In this document: one piece after another, positions 28,348-37,917 of the stretch | Position numbering within the stretch: the stretch's first letter is position 1 | Layout: the number at the start of each line of letters is the position of its first letter | DNA from: Candidatus Corynebacterium intestinavium | GTDB lineage: Bacteria > Actinomycetota > Actinomycetes > Mycobacteriales > Mycobacteriaceae | DNA: 51,029 bases | Assembly (NCBI GenBank): GCA_019120635.1 | Contig: DWUR01000022.1 | Span: forward strand, 1 to 51,029 | Reading direction: 5' to 3' | Made by a program: the position numbers and the translations under genes | The notes under the pieces: model-generated | The model's database searches: none | What the model saw: only the letters and a program-made list of their open reading frames with translations | Told to the model about the DNA's origin: nothing

Positions 28348-29604
28348 GTGAGTAATAACAAGAAAAGCCCAGCACAAGCACTTCCCACCGTCGGCGAAGT
28401 GATCGGCACCGCGACCCACCATGAGCCCGATAACCTCGGGCAGTGGGGCGACTTCGGTGGCCGTTATATCCCGGAGGCCCTCATGGCCGTGATCGATGAG
28501 ATCACCGACGCCTGGGGCAAGGCGAAGACCGATCCGGAGTACCTGGACACGCTCGACGACCTGCACCGCAACTACTCGGGCCGCCCATCCCCGCTGTACT
28601 ACGCGGAGCGCTTCTCCGAACACGTGGGCGCGGAGGTGTGGCTCAAGCGCGAGGACCTCAACCACACTGGTTCCCACAAGATCAACAACGTGCTCGGGCA
28701 GGCCCTGCTAGCCAAGCGCATGGGCAAGACCCGCGTGATCGCTGAGACGGGCGCCGGGCAGCACGGCGTGGCCACCGCCACCGCCTGTGCCCTGCTCGGC
28801 CTGGAGTGCCGCATCTACATGGGTGCGGTGGACGCCCAGCGCCAGGCGATGAACGTCGCCCGGATGAAGCTGCTGGGCGCAGAGGTTGAGGAGATCGAGC
28901 TCGGATCCGCGACCCTGAAGGACGCGATCAACGAGGCCATGCGCTACTGGGTGGCCAACGCGGACGACACTTACTACTGCTTCGGCACCGCCGCCGGTCC
29001 GCACCCATTCCCGCAGATGGTGCGCGACCTGCAGCGCATCATCGGCACCGAGGCCCGCCAGCAGATCCTGGAGGGCGCTGGTCGCCTCCCGGACGCCGTC
29101 GTGGCCTGCGTTGGCGGTGGCTCGAACGCCATCGGTCTGTTCCACCCGTTCATCGAAGACGAGTCCGTCGCGCTCGTCGGCGCCGAGGCCGCAGGCGAAG
29201 GCATGGAGACCGGCCGCCACGCCGCACCGATCAACATGGGTCGCCAGGGCGTGTTCCAGGGCTCTTACTCCGACCTGATGGAGGACGAGGACGGCCAAAT
29301 CATCCCGTCGCACTCCATTTCCGCCGGGCTCGATTACCCGGGCGTGGGGCCCGAGCACTCCGCACTGCACGCCGAAGGGCGCGCGGAATACTTCGCCATC
29401 ACCGATGCCGAGGCCATGGAGGCTTTCCGTCTGCTGACCCGCTTGGAGGGCATCCTGCCGGCCATCGAGTCCGCCCACGGTGTGGCCGCCGCCATCAAGT
29501 ACGCCGAGCGCGAGGATAACCCGTTGATCATCGTCAACGTCTCCGGCCGCGGCGATAAGGACGTTGCGACCGCCGCGAAGTGGTTCGCGAAGGAGGGAAA
29601 CTAA
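28348..29604 (+). CDS. trpB: tryptophan synthase beta chain
   Basis: PLP enzyme joining indole and serine to make tryptophan. 418 residues from GTG 28348. The Schiff-base lysine is K111 in [37 protein letters not shown] and [14 protein letters not shown] are diagnostic of the TrpB1 type. The start is set by TAAGTT 7 bases upstream; TTG 28339 is an alternative that adds three residues. trpA begins on the base after the stop, so the two subunits are coupled and should be made in equal amounts. Confidence 0.96.
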   Translation: MSNNKKSPAQALPTVGEVIGTATHHEPDNLGQWGDFGGRYIPEALMAVIDEITDAWGKAKTDPEYLDTLDDLHRNYSGRPSPLYYAERFSEHVGAEVWLKREDLNHTGSHKINNVLGQALLAKRMGKTRVIAETGAGQHGVATATACALLGLECRIYMGAVDAQRQAMNVARMKLLGAEVEEIELGSATLKDAINEAMRYWVANADDTYYCFGTAAGPHPFPQMVRDLQRIIGTEARQQILEGAGRLPDAVVACVGGGSNAIGLFHPFIEDESVALVGAEAAGEGMETGRHAAPINMGRQGVFQGSYSDLMEDEDGQIIPSHSISAGLDYPGVGPEHSALHAEGRAEYFAITDAEAMEAFRLLTRLEGILPAIESAHGVAAAIKYAEREDNPLIIVNVSGRGDKDVATAAKWFAKEGN

Positions 29605-30378
29605 ATGAGCCGCCTGGAGCAGATTTTTAAGGACGCCAAGGCCGAGGGGCGGGCAGCGTTCGTCGCCTACTACCCGGCAGGTTTCCCGACGGTGGAGGAG
29701 TCCGTCGAGAACATCATCGAGCTCTCCAAGCACGCGGATCTCATCGAGGTGGGCATCCCGTTCACGGACCCGATGATGGACGGCCCGACTATCCAGCACG
29801 CTGCGGATATCGCGCTGGAGAATGGCTTCAAGGTCAAGGACACCATCGAGGTCGTCCGCCGGGCCACCGAGGCCGGCGCGAACTGCGTGGTTATGACCTA
29901 CTGGAATCCGGTGCTGCAGTACGGCCCGGAGCGCTTCGCCGCCGAGTTCGCCGAGGCCGGTGGCCTGGGAAGCATTATCCCGGACCTGCTTCCGGAGATG
30001 GCCGGCCGCTGGAAGGCCGCCTGCGATGAGCACGACCTGGACCCGGTCTACCTCGCGGCCCAGTCCACCACGATGGAGCGGCTGGAGATGACCGCGAACG
30101 CCGGTGGTGGCTTCATCTACGCGGCTTCCCACATGGGTGTCACCGGCGCCCAGGATGAGGTCGACAAGGGCGCCGAGGAGCTCGTGGAGCGCTGCCGGAA
30201 GGTCACTGATTTGCCGGTGGCCGTGGGCCTGGGTGTTCGAGACGGCCAGCAGGCCGCGCAGATCGCGGCCTTCGCCGACGGCGTGATCGTGGGCTCCGCC
30301 CTGATCAACGCCACGGAGCAGGGCACCCTGGTGGAGGTCGCAGCAGACCTGGCCGCCGGCGTGCGCGCCAAGGCATAG
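29605..30378 (+). CDS. trpA: tryptophan synthase alpha chain
   Basis: Cleaves indole-glycerol phosphate to indole, passed to TrpB through a tunnel. 257 residues. The catalytic Glu and Asp lie in [19 protein letters not shown]; the usual 'PLADGP' is PMMDGP here. ASHMGVTG replaces the enteric SRAGVTG, as in mycobacterial Trp[11 protein letters not shown] and VIVGSAL form the phosphate site. ATG immediately follows the trpB stop. Confidence 0.96.
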   Translation: MSRLEQIFKDAKAEGRAAFVAYYPAGFPTVEESVENIIELSKHADLIEVGIPFTDPMMDGPTIQHAADIALENGFKVKDTIEVVRRATEAGANCVVMTYWNPVLQYGPERFAAEFAEAGGLGSIIPDLLPEMAGRWKAACDEHDLDPVYLAAQSTTMERLEMTANAGGGFIYAASHMGVTGAQDEVDKGAEELVERCRKVTDLPVAVGLGVRDGQQAAQIAAFADGVIVGSALINATEQGTLVEVAADLAAGVRAKA

Positions 30379-30392
30379 GGGAGTAGCCACGC

Positions 30393-31295
30393 ATGATGGG
30401 TGCGACGGACACCATGCTGCTCGCCGCGATTCCTTCGCCCCCGCAGGGCGTGTGGTACCTGGGCGGATTCCCGCTTCGGGCCTACGCCCTGTGCATCCTC
30501 ACGGGCATCGTCGTGGCCTACTTTTGGTCGCGTAAGCGCTACGCCGATCGTGGCGGTGATCCGGAGGTCGTGGTTGACGCGCTGCTCGTCGCCGTGCCCG
30601 CGGGCATCATCGGCGGGCGCATCTACCACGTCATCACCGACCACGAAAAGTACTTCGGGCCGGGGAAGAACCCCGTCGATGCGCTGAAGATCACCAACGG
30701 TGGCCTCGGCATCTGGGGCGCGGTGATCCTGGGCGGCGTGGCCGTGGCGCTGCTGTTCAAGTTCAAACGCCTCCCGCTGATGCCTTTCGCGGATGCCATC
30801 GCGCCCACCATCCTGCTGGCGCAGGCCATCGGCCGGCTGGGCAACTGGTTCAACCAGGAGCTCTACGGTGGCCCCGCTGACGGCCCGCTGGCCCTAGAGA
30901 TCTACCGCCGCGTCGACGAATCCGGGTACCTCGCGCCCGTCACGGGGCGCTCCACCGGGGAGATCATCGCCACCGTCCAGCCCACCTTCCTCTACGAGAT
31001 GGTGTGGAACATCCTCATCGTCTGCCTGCTGGTCTACGTCGACCGCACCCGCCGGCTGGGTGGCGGTAGGGTGTTCATGCTCTACGTGGCTGGCTACACC
31101 CTCGGTCGTTTCTTCATCGAGATGATGCGCACCGATCCGGCCACGACGGTCTTCGGGGACGTCCGCATCAATGTGGTGGTCTCTGCCGTTGCTTTTGTGT
31201 CGGCCGCGATCCTGTTCTGGGCGACCCGGAACCGACGTCGGGAAACTCCCGAGTACGTCCGCGGTGGCGCGGAACTTTCCACCGAGGCTAAGTAA
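30393..31295 (+). CDS. lgt: prolipoprotein diacylglyceryl transferase
   Basis: Membrane enzyme adding diacylglycerol from phosphatidylglycerol to the lipobox cysteine, the step before LspA. 300 residues with about seven transmembrane helices. Motifs: [38 protein letters not shown] and [11 protein letters not shown], with the conserved arginines. The ATG has GGGGAG 11 bases upstream; ATG 30396 and 30414 are alternatives. Following trpA is the usual actinobacterial position. lspA is encoded 28 kb to the left. Confidence 0.96.
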   Translation: MMGATDTMLLAAIPSPPQGVWYLGGFPLRAYALCILTGIVVAYFWSRKRYADRGGDPEVVVDALLVAVPAGIIGGRIYHVITDHEKYFGPGKNPVDALKITNGGLGIWGAVILGGVAVALLFKFKRLPLMPFADAIAPTILLAQAIGRLGNWFNQELYGGPADGPLALEIYRRVDESGYLAPVTGRSTGEIIATVQPTFLYEMVWNILIVCLLVYVDRTRRLGGGRVFMLYVAGYTLGRFFIEMMRTDPATTVFGDVRINVVVSAVAFVSAAILFWATRNRRRETPEYVRGGAELSTEAK

Positions 31296-31344
31296 AAGAC
31301 TCGCCCAACTACCCCTTATGTAGCGGGGGTCGGCTGCTCCTGGC

Positions 31345-31350
31345 TATTCT
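31345..31350 (+). promoter_or_regulatory. -10 box of pyk (leaderless)
   Basis: TATTCT, 7 bases before GTG 31358. Confidence 0.6.
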
Positions 31351-31357
31351 GGGGGCT

Positions 31358-32776
31358 GTGAGCAGAAGAACAAAAATCGTGTGTACGCTCGGCCCGGCAG
31401 TGGCCGATAAGGATTCGATTCGCGGGCTGATCGACGCGGGCATGAATGTCGCGCGCCTGAATTTCTCCCACGGGGAACATGCTGATCATCAGCAGAATTA
31501 CCAGTGGGTCCGCGACGCCTCGGCGGAGACCGGCAAGCCGGTCGGCATCCTCGCCGACCTGCAGGGACCGAAGATCCGCCTGGGTCGTTTCGCCGAGGAC
31601 AAGACCTACTGGGCGACCGGCGAGACCATCCGCATCACCGTGGAGGACATCGAGGGCACCCACGACCGTGTGTCCACCACCTACAAGGGCCTGGCTCGCG
31701 ATGCGCAGCCGGGCGACCGCCTGCTCGTCGACGACGGCAAGGTCGCGCTGATCTGCAAGGCCGTCGAGGACGACGACGTGGTCTGCGAGGTCGTCGAGGG
31801 CGGTCCGGTGTCCAACAACAAGGGCGTGTCCCTGCCGGGGATGAACATCTCCGTCCCGGCGCTCAGCGAGAAGGACCGCGAGGACCTGCGCTTCGCACTG
31901 AAGATGGGCGTGGACTTCATCGCCCTGTCCTTCGTGCGCTCCCCGGCGGATGTTGAGCTTGTTCACGAGATCATGGACGAGGTCGGCCGCCGCGTGCCGG
32001 TCATCGCGAAGCTGGAGAAGCCGGAGGCCGTCGACGCGCTGGAGCCGATCATCCTGGCCTTCGACGCGATCATGGTTGCCCGCGGTGACCTGGGCGTCGA
32101 GGTGCCGCTGGAGGACGTCCCGCTGGTGCAGAAGCGCGCCATCCAGATCGCCCGCGAGAACGCCAAGCCGGTGATCGTGGCGACCCAGATGCTGGACTCC
32201 ATGATCGAGAACTCCCGCCCGACCCGCGCGGAGGCCTCCGACGTGGCCAACGCCGTGTTGGACGGTGCGGATGCGGTCATGCTTTCCGGCGAGACCTCCG
32301 TGGGTAAGCACCCGATCGCGACGGTGGAGACGATGTCCCGCATCATCGTTGCCGCCGAGGACGACGGCGAGGCCCCACCGCTGACGCACCGCCCACGTAC
32401 CCGCCGCGGCGTGATCTCCTACGCGGCGAAGGACATCGGCGAACGCCTCAACGCGCGCGCCCTGGTGGCCTTCACCTCCTCGGGGGATACCGCCAAGCGC
32501 GTGGCACGCCTGCGCAGCTACCTGCCGCTGCTGGTGTTCACGCCTTCGCAGGACGTGCGCAACCAACTGTCGCTGACTTGGGGCACCGAGACGCTGCTCA
32601 CCAATGATGTCGACTCCACCGATGACATGATGCGCGTGGTGGACGAGTCCCTGCTCAGCAAGAAGAATTACAACTACGACGACCTCGTCGTGGTCACCGC
32701 GGGCTCCCCACCGGGGATCCCGGGCAACACCAACATGATCCAGGTGCACATGCTGGGTCAGGAGCGCCACCGCTAG
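31358..32776 (+). CDS. pyk: pyruvate kinase
   Basis: Last step of glycolysis: phosphoenolpyruvate and ADP to pyruvate and ATP. 472 residues, three domains A/B/C. Seen: RRTKIVCTLGPA, ARLNFSHG, DLQGPKIRLG, the active-site lysine block VIAKLEKPEA, MVARGDLGVEVPL and TQMLDSMIENSRPTRAE. The C-terminal allosteric domain is complete, without the extra PEP-utiliser domain found in some bacilli. GTG start set by a leaderless promoter. Closed by a strong terminator. Confidence 0.97.
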   Translation: MSRRTKIVCTLGPAVADKDSIRGLIDAGMNVARLNFSHGEHADHQQNYQWVRDASAETGKPVGILADLQGPKIRLGRFAEDKTYWATGETIRITVEDIEGTHDRVSTTYKGLARDAQPGDRLLVDDGKVALICKAVEDDDVVCEVVEGGPVSNNKGVSLPGMNISVPALSEKDREDLRFALKMGVDFIALSFVRSPADVELVHEIMDEVGRRVPVIAKLEKPEAVDALEPIILAFDAIMVARGDLGVEVPLEDVPLVQKRAIQIARENAKPVIVATQMLDSMIENSRPTRAEASDVANAVLDGADAVMLSGETSVGKHPIATVETMSRIIVAAEDDGEAPPLTHRPRTRRGVISYAAKDIGERLNARALVAFTSSGDTAKRVARLRSYLPLLVFTPSQDVRNQLSLTWGTETLLTNDVDSTDDMMRVVDESLLSKKNYNYDDLVVVTAGSPPGIPGNTNMIQVHMLGQERHR

Positions 32777-32796
32777 GCAAAGCGTGCAGGCGTGAG

Positions 32797-32843
32797 AAAA
32801 GGGGCCGGGTGTCTCGCTAATGAAGCGAGACCCGGCCCCTTTC
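32797..32843 (+). terminator. strong intrinsic terminator after pyk
   Basis: AAAAGGGGCCGGG - T - GTCTCGCT pairs with AGCGAGAC - CCGGCCCCTTT around the loop AATGA (stem about 17 bp with one bulged T). A short T run follows. It could also stop minus-strand read-through from the A-rich left arm. Confidence 0.85.
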
Positions 32844-32924
32844 GCTGTGCTGAGCGCGGGTGGTGCAAAGCGGGTGGAGCGAATACTGCGCTGCGTCCGC
32901 CGCAGCGGGCTCATCCCAGGTCGG

Positions 32925-34178
32925 CTAGACCCCCAGGTAGCCCAGCACCGCTGCTGCGGCGGCCTTGATGCCGGTGTGCACGGAGCCCTTCGCCGGGGCG
33001 AAGTCGCTGGCGTGGTTCGCTGGCGGCGGCGTGGCGGCGTCCCACTGCTCGGTGGGGGTCACACCGACCGTCCAGAACAGGTATGGGCAGCCGAAGTGGC
33101 GGGGGATCTCGGAGAAGTCCTCGGAGGCAGTCCAGCGCTCGGAGTCCTGCGATTGGCCACCGAAGACCGCGTCGAAGTACGGGCGGACCGTGCGGAAGAG
33201 CTCCGCGTCGTTATCGGTCAGCTCCCCGCGGGCGGAGTACTCGATGGTCGGCTCGCCGGTGACCCCGGAGGCCAGGCACTCGCCGCGGATGACCCGCTCG
33301 ATGGCCTCGTAGGTGCGGTCGCGCACCTCGGTGTTGTAGAAGCGGCAGTTCAGCACCAGCTTCGCCTCGCTGGGGATGGTGTTATTCGTGTGTCCGGCGA
33401 TCAGGGAGCCCACGGAGATTACCGCGAAGTCATTCGGGTCCACCTCGCGGCCCACGATGCCCTGCAGGCGCACGACGATCATCGCCGCGACGTAGCTGGG
33501 GTCCAGGCCTAGGTGCGGGGAGGAGGCGTGCGCGGACAGGCCGGGGATCGTCACCGTGATGGTGTCGCAGGCCGCGAGCACGGGGCCGGCGGCGGTGTAG
33601 ACGGTGCCCTGCGGGCCTGCGACCACGTGCTGGCCGAAGCAGACATCGGGGCGGGGGATCATCTCGGCAAGCCCGTCCTTGATCATGTTGTTCGCGCCCT
33701 GGGTGATCTCCTCGGCGGGCTGGAACAAGGCGATGAAGGTGCCCGACCACGCCTCGCGGTGGGCGTCCATGACGGCGCACAGCCCCAGCAGGGAGGAGGT
33801 GTGGACGTCGTGACCGCAGGCGTGCATCACGCCGTCCACGGTGGAGGCATAGGGCAGCCCGGTGGTCTCGCGCACGGGCAGGGCGTCGAAGTCGGCGCGC
33901 ATCAGCGCGGTTGGTCCCTCGCCGTTGCGGAAGATGGCGACGACACCGTGGCCGCCGATCCCGGTGGTCACCTCGCAGTCGAAGTCGGCGAGCTTCTCCG
34001 CGATCGCGTGTGCCGTGTGCTCCTCCTGGAGGGAGAGCTCGGGGTGGGCGTGCATCCACTCGTAGAACTCCTGGGTCCACCCGAGGTCACTACCAGGCCC
34101 CGAGCCCAGGGAGTTGATGAGCTCCGCGACCGCCTCTGGTGCAGCCTGGGCGGGGGAGGTGGAGTCGGATGCAGACAT
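32925..34178 (-). CDS. M20-family amidohydrolase (N-acyl amino acid hydrolase type)
   Basis: 417 residues. Di-metal peptidase family M20D: metal ligands C121 and H123 in MHACGHDVHTS, E156-E157 in FQPAEE, H184 in FGQHV. A dimerisation domain lies at about 200-320 (ASSPHLGLDP). These enzymes split N-acyl amino acids such as hippurate or IAA conjugates. The same family includes the N-acyl-glutamine aminoacylase of skin corynebacteria, so that is a candidate substrate, unproven here. A strong AAGAAAGGAAG ribosome site precedes the ATG. It follows the GalT-like gene on the same strand, 85 bases downstream. Confidence 0.9.
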   Translation of the reverse strand: MSASDSTSPAQAAPEAVAELINSLGSGPGSDLGWTQEFYEWMHAHPELSLQEEHTAHAIAEKLADFDCEVTTGIGGHGVVAIFRNGEGPTALMRADFDALPVRETTGLPYASTVDGVMHACGHDVHTSSLLGLCAVMDAHREAWSGTFIALFQPAEEITQGANNMIKDGLAEMIPRPDVCFGQHVVAGPQGTVYTAAGPVLAACDTITVTIPGLSAHASSPHLGLDPSYVAAMIVVRLQGIVGREVDPNDFAVISVGSLIAGHTNNTIPSEAKLVLNCRFYNTEVRDRTYEAIERVIRGECLASGVTGEPTIEYSARGELTDNDAELFRTVRPYFDAVFGGQSQDSERWTASEDFSEIPRHFGCPYLFWTVGVTPTEQWDAATPPPANHASDFAPAKGSVHTGIKAAAAAVLGYLGV

Positions 34179-34263
34179 GCGAAAACTTCCTTTCTTAAGC
34201 GTTCAGCCTTCAGCCGTGCGTGACTGCGGCGCGGCACCTGCGAGGTGGCGGTGCTCTCCGGTA

Positions 34264-35622
34264 CTAGCGGATCGCCGGGTTGTACTTCAGCTTGTTGGGG
34301 GCGTGCTCAATGTCATCGCCGAGCTTGATGCCCGGCGCTAGGCGACCCGCGGCCTGTGCCGCCTCCAGGCGGTGCAGCACCAGTTCGCAGAGTTCCTGCG
34401 GGGTGATGGTGTTGATGTAGATCTTCGTGCCGCCCTCGAAGCCGGCGAGGGTGGACACACGCCACTTGATGACGATGCGCCACGGCATCGGCACGTCCAC
34501 GTCCATCGGCCGGTGCAGCCACTCCTCGTTGCAGGGGATGGAGGGGCCGCTGGCGATGTGGCAGGCGTGCACCAGGTCCGCGACACCCGCGCGCTCCTCG
34601 GGTGTCATCAGCCACGGCTCGGTGGTGGCGGACTTGGAGAAGACCTCCAGGGTCGGCCAGCGGTGCCCGAAGCCGGCGAAGGCGATGGCGTGCTCGTTTT
34701 CGGCGAAGACGAGGTTGTGGCGGGCTGCGTAGTCCACGGCCCACTCGTTGTACATATTCGGGTTGTTGCGGACTAGGGAGATCTCCCAGTCGTTCTGCAG
34801 CCCGTGTTCGTCGATGGCCACGAGCTGCTTGTGCAGGTGCTCCATCGTGGCGCCAGAGGGCTCCAGCCAGTTCTGGAAGGCCGCGACGTAGCGGACGTAG
34901 CGGTTCGCGCGGTAGAGCTGGTCCATCCCGTCGACCGTGAACTCGATGAATAGGCGGTGGTCCTCCCAGTTCATCTCGCCGGAGGACGCCAGCTGGTCCG
35001 TTGTCTTCGCTCCGGGGACGTAGTGGTCGCGCGCGATGACGACGTCGTGGCCGCCGGCGAAGAGTGCCGCACCCATCTCGTGGAGCGTTTGGTAGCGGCG
35101 CTCCTCGGTGAACAGTTCGTCGATCTCCGCCTTCGGGGTGCCTGCCGCGGCGAGCTTGACGCGCAGGATGTTCTCGACGTGCTCGCAGCCGGCTTCTTCG
35201 CTGAGGTAGTCGGTCATGTGCTTCGCCGCGGCGGGATTCATGCGGTAGCCGTAGTTCAGCGCCCAGTAGTCGTAGGTGAGGATCTCGTAGAGGTTCGCCA
35301 CCCTGCGGAAGAGCGGTTCGCTGTCCTCCAGCTTGCTGGCGACGACGCCGCGGTCGATGCGGACCTCACCGTTGATGTCCCGGACCATGCGGGCCTTTTC
35401 CGGGGGAGTGTCGAGCTTGCGGGCGATGCCGAAGTCGCTGGCCCGGTCGCGGTCAGCGATGGGTTCCTTGGCCAGCTGGTAGAGCTCCATGGGGCGGTGC
35501 CCACGGCCGGGGACAGTCCACACCTCGGTGCCGGAGAAAGGATTAACCTGCTTGATCGTCCCGTCGGGGAGCGTCGTCAGCGGGGGAACCGGGGCCGGGA
35601 TGCGTCCTGAATTAGCAATCAC
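34264..35622 (-). CDS. GalT/HIT-fold nucleotidyltransferase-like protein (DUF4921 type)
   Basis: 452 residues. The strongest signal is AFQNWLEPSGATMEHLHKQL at about 248-267: it aligns with the GalT active-site block (phenylalanine-x-asparagine, then GA-S, then HxHxQ), with H262, H264 and Q266 in place, H264 being the expected nucleophile. I believe it is the DUF4921 family of corynebacteria, from memory. No sugar-specific clues and no gal genes nearby, so it may transfer a nucleotide to another phosphate. GTG start with TAGGAT 8 bases upstream. Confidence 0.8.
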   Translation of the reverse strand: MIANSGRIPAPVPPLTTLPDGTIKQVNPFSGTEVWTVPGRGHRPMELYQLAKEPIADRDRASDFGIARKLDTPPEKARMVRDINGEVRIDRGVVASKLEDSEPLFRRVANLYEILTYDYWALNYGYRMNPAAAKHMTDYLSEEAGCEHVENILRVKLAAAGTPKAEIDELFTEERRYQTLHEMGAALFAGGHDVVIARDHYVPGAKTTDQLASSGEMNWEDHRLFIEFTVDGMDQLYRANRYVRYVAAFQNWLEPSGATMEHLHKQLVAIDEHGLQNDWEISLVRNNPNMYNEWAVDYAARHNLVFAENEHAIAFAGFGHRWPTLEVFSKSATTEPWLMTPEERAGVADLVHACHIASGPSIPCNEEWLHRPMDVDVPMPWRIVIKWRVSTLAGFEGGTKIYINTITPQELCELVLHRLEAAQAAGRLAPGIKLGDDIEHAPNKLKYNPAIR

Positions 35623-35630
35623 ACCTGCCG

Positions 35631-35636
35631 ATCCTA
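35631..35636 (-). promoter_or_regulatory. -10 box of GalT-like gene (leaderless)
   Basis: TAGGAT on the minus strand, 8 bases before GTG 35622. Confidence 0.6.
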
Positions 35637-35658
35637 GCTAATCAATCAGCAAAGCTGC

Positions 35659-35664
35659 CATACT
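35659..35664 (+). promoter_or_regulatory. -10-like box of the 126-residue hypothetical gene
   Basis: CATACT, 7 bases before ATG 35672; one mismatch from TANNNT. Divergent from the GalT-like promoter. Confidence 0.4.
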
Positions 35665-35671
35665 TGGGCGC

Positions 35672-36052
35672 ATGGCAAAGATTAGTTTCAGGATCTTGTC
35701 CACCGCTGCCCAGCGCGACGAGATCGAGCAGGATTTCCGCACTCTTATTGATTCTTTCGGACCCCGCCTCGACGCGGAACTGGCGGTGAAGACCGGCCTG
35801 ACCCCGGACCCTGAGCTGGAGACGACCTGGGTGGAGCTTTTCGGCGAGACCTCGGAGGACGACCCGACCACGGGAACCACCCTGGACGTCGCCGTCACTC
35901 AGTACGAGGGCGGATCGATTTCCGGGCTGGCGATGCAGTTCGCCCACCTGCTCACCGTGATTGAGGACGAGCCCGCCGAGCCGCTGCTGCGCGAGGTCAA
36001 GGACGACCCTGGTGCCCCGCGGGTGCCGTGGCACCTCGAGGTCGCCCCGTAG
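35672..36052 (+). CDS. small conserved-looking cytoplasmic protein, unknown function
   Basis: 126 residues, acidic (many Asp/Glu), no signal or membrane segment. It starts MAKISFRILSTAAQRDEIEQDF and shows helix-strand alternation with a conserved-looking ETTWVELFGETSEDD and a final VPWHLEVAP. I do not recognise the family. It is divergent from the GalT-like gene, with which it may share regulation. Confidence 0.7.
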   Translation: MAKISFRILSTAAQRDEIEQDFRTLIDSFGPRLDAELAVKTGLTPDPELETTWVELFGETSEDDPTTGTTLDVAVTQYEGGSISGLAMQFAHLLTVIEDEPAEPLLREVKDDPGAPRVPWHLEVAP

Positions 36053-36079
36053 CGGCCAGGCTGTGGAAGCACAGGACGG

Positions 36080-36156
36080 GAGCGCTCACCCCGTAGCCCA
36101 AGAAGGCTAGAGCGCTCACCCGCGGGGAGCGCGCCCCGAAAGCGAATGAGCGTTCA
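36080..36156. repeat. three copies of a palindromic GAGCGYTCA motif
   Basis: GAGCGCTCACCC occurs at 36080-36091 and again at 36110-36121; a related TGAGCGTTCA lies at 36147-36156. The core is nearly its own reverse complement. Between copies 2 and 3, CGGGG and CCCCG can form a short stem. The region is the gap between two convergent genes, so terminator or operator roles are both possible. Confidence 0.5.
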
Positions 36157-36178
36157 TGCCTAGCGAAGCCTCTAGCGC

Positions 36179-36943
36179 CTAAAGCAGGCTGGAGAGGAAC
36201 TCCTGGGTGCGGGGGTGCTGGGGGTTATTGATGAGGTCCTCAGCAGGGCCCTTCTCCACGATCACGCCGCCGTCCATGAAGGCCACCTCGTCGGCGACCT
36301 CGCGAGCAAAACCCATTTCGTGGGTGACGACCAGCATCGTCATCCCGTCGTCAGCCAGGGAGCGCATGACGCCCAGCACCTCGCCGACGAGCTCCGGGTC
36401 CAGGGCAGAGGTCGGCTCGTCGAAGAGCATTAGCTTCGGGCGCATCGCCAGGGCGCGCGCGATGGCCACGCGCTGCTGCTGGCCACCGGAGAGCTGCACC
36501 GGGTATGCGTCCCGCTTGTTGGCCAGCCCGACCTGCTCCAGCAAGGTCATGGCGTAGCCGGTGGCGGTTTCCTTGTCCTCGCCATTGACCAGCACCGGAG
36601 CCTCGATGATGTTCTCGAGCACCGTGCGGTGGGGGAAGAGATTGAAGTGCTGGAAGACCATCCCGATGCCGCGGCGCTGCTTGGCGGCCGCTGCTTCCGA
36701 GATCTCGTACAGGGTGCCGTTTTTTTCCTGGTAGCCGATGAGCTCGCCATCGACCTCGATCCGGCCAGCGGTGACCTTCTCCAGGTGGTTGACGCAACGC
36801 AACAGCGTGGACTTACCGGATCCCGAGGGGCCGATCAGGCAGGTCACCGACCCCTTCGGGATCTCAAGGTCGATGCCCTTGAGCACGTCGAGGCGGCCGT
36901 AGTTCTTCCACACATCGCGGAAAGCAATCATGGGGACGTTCAT
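36179..36943 (-). CDS. polar amino acid ABC transporter, ATPase
   Basis: 254 residues, GlnQ/HisP class. Walker A GPSGSGKS at 38-45, Q-loop [10 protein letters not shown], signature LSGGQQQR, Walker [14 protein letters not shown] and switch [10 protein letters not shown] small insert ([18 protein letters not shown], about 71-88) lies before the Q-loop, as in ATPases of arginine/histidine type importers. Cytoplasmic, energising the permease encoded just upstream, whose stop overlaps its start. Confidence 0.95.
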   Translation of the reverse strand: MNVPMIAFRDVWKNYGRLDVLKGIDLEIPKGSVTCLIGPSGSGKSTLLRCVNHLEKVTAGRIEVDGELIGYQEKNGTLYEISEAAAAKQRRGIGMVFQHFNLFPHRTVLENIIEAPVLVNGEDKETATGYAMTLLEQVGLANKRDAYPVQLSGGQQQRVAIARALAMRPKLMLFDEPTSALDPELVGEVLGVMRSLADDGMTMLVVTHEMGFAREVADEVAFMDGGVIVEKGPAEDLINNPQHPRTQEFLSSLL

Positions 36944-37917
36944 CGATCATTCTCCGTAACGCTGTCGTCGTCCTTGATGGAAATATTGCGCGGCGGCACG
37001 CCTTCCGCATCGGTGAAGGCGGCGAGCTGGCGGGAAGTCAGCTGGCGGGCGGATCCGCGCGAGAAGTAGCGCTCCAGGTAGTGCTGGCCCACCATCAGCA
37101 CGCTGGTGATCACCAGGTACCAGCTGGCCGCCACCAGCAGCAGCGGCACCGGCTGGAAGATGCTGTTGGAGATGTCCGTCGCCTTGCCGAAGAGCTCGCC
37201 GGAGTACGGCACCACGATGACCAGGGAAGTCGTCTTCAGCATGCTGATCAGCTCGTTGCCGGTCGGCGGGATGATGATGCGCATCGCCTGGGGCAGCACG
37301 GTGCGTCGCATGTTCTGCCACCAAGTCATGCCCAGTGCCTTAGAGGCCTCGGACTGGCCTTCTGGGACGGCCTGGATGCCCGCGCGGACGATCTCGGCCA
37401 TGTAGGCGGCCTCGTTGAGACCCAGGCCGATGACGGCGAGCCAGAACATGTTGGACAGGAAGTCCTGCATGTCGATTTCTGCGATGCCGATGTTGACCAC
37501 CTGGTAGATCGAGCCGAGCAGGCCCCAAAACATCAGCTGCACGTAGACCGGGGTGCCGCGGAAGACCCACAGGAAAAGCCAGGACACGCCGCGCAGCACG
37601 CCGTTGGGGGACATGCGCAGCACGGCGATGATGGAGCCCAGCACCACGCCGAGGATCATGGCCAGCACCGTCAGCAGGATGGTGTGGCCTGCGGCGACGG
37701 CGATGCGCGTGTCGAAGATGTACTGCCGGTAGGTGTCCCAGCCATAAGCTTCGTTGCCTGCTGCGCTGATGACGAACCACGCCAGCAGGATCACGAGCAC
37801 GGCGGCGGTGATCCAGCGGCCGGGGTGGCGCAGCGGGACGGCCTTGTTGGACGACGGCCGGCGGCGTGGCTCGTCGGAAATCACGGTTGTCCGGGAGCTG
37901 TTGTTAGCGGTGCTCAC
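36940..37917 (-). CDS. polar amino acid ABC transporter, permease
   Basis: 325 residues. The HisM/GlnP-type domain spans about 75-295, with five to six helices and the ATPase-docking EAA loop [25 protein letters not shown]. An N-terminal hydrophilic stretch of about 30 and an extra hydrophobic segment at about 34-52 precede it. Only one permease gene is present, so it should form a homodimer. GTG start with AGGAGG 4 bases upstream; the SBP gene runs 14 bases into it. Confidence 0.95.
   Translation of the reverse strand: MSTANNSSRTTVISDEPRRRPSSNKAVPLRHPGRWITAAVLVILLAWFVISAAGNEAYGWDTYRQYIFDTRIAVAAGHTILLTVLAMILGVVLGSIIAVLRMSPNGVLRGVSWLFLWVFRGTPVYVQLMFWGLLGSIYQVVNIGIAEIDMQDFLSNMFWLAVIGLGLNEAAYMAEIVRAGIQAVPEGQSEASKALGMTWWQNMRRTVLPQAMRIIIPPTGNELISMLKTTSLVIVVPYSGELFGKATDISNSIFQPVPLLLVAASWYLVITSVLMVGQHYLERYFSRGSARQLTSRQLAAFTDAEGVPPRNISIKDDDSVTENDR

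Noticed and set aside
28708..30390. Open frame of about 560 codons antisense to trpB and trpA
   Set aside because: No start signal, no motif, and fully opposite two unmistakable enzymes.
31316..32914. Open frame of about 530 codons antisense to pyk
   Set aside because: It runs through the pyk terminator hairpin and has shadow-type composition.
32820..33512. Plus-strand open frame beginning inside the pyk terminator
   Set aside because: Its start lies in the terminator loop and the rest is antisense to the M20 amidohydrolase, which has complete metal ligands.
36052..36178. CRISPR-like array from the repeated GAGCGCTCACCC
   Set aside because: Only two exact copies of 12 bases, a third diverged, unequal spacing and no cas genes.
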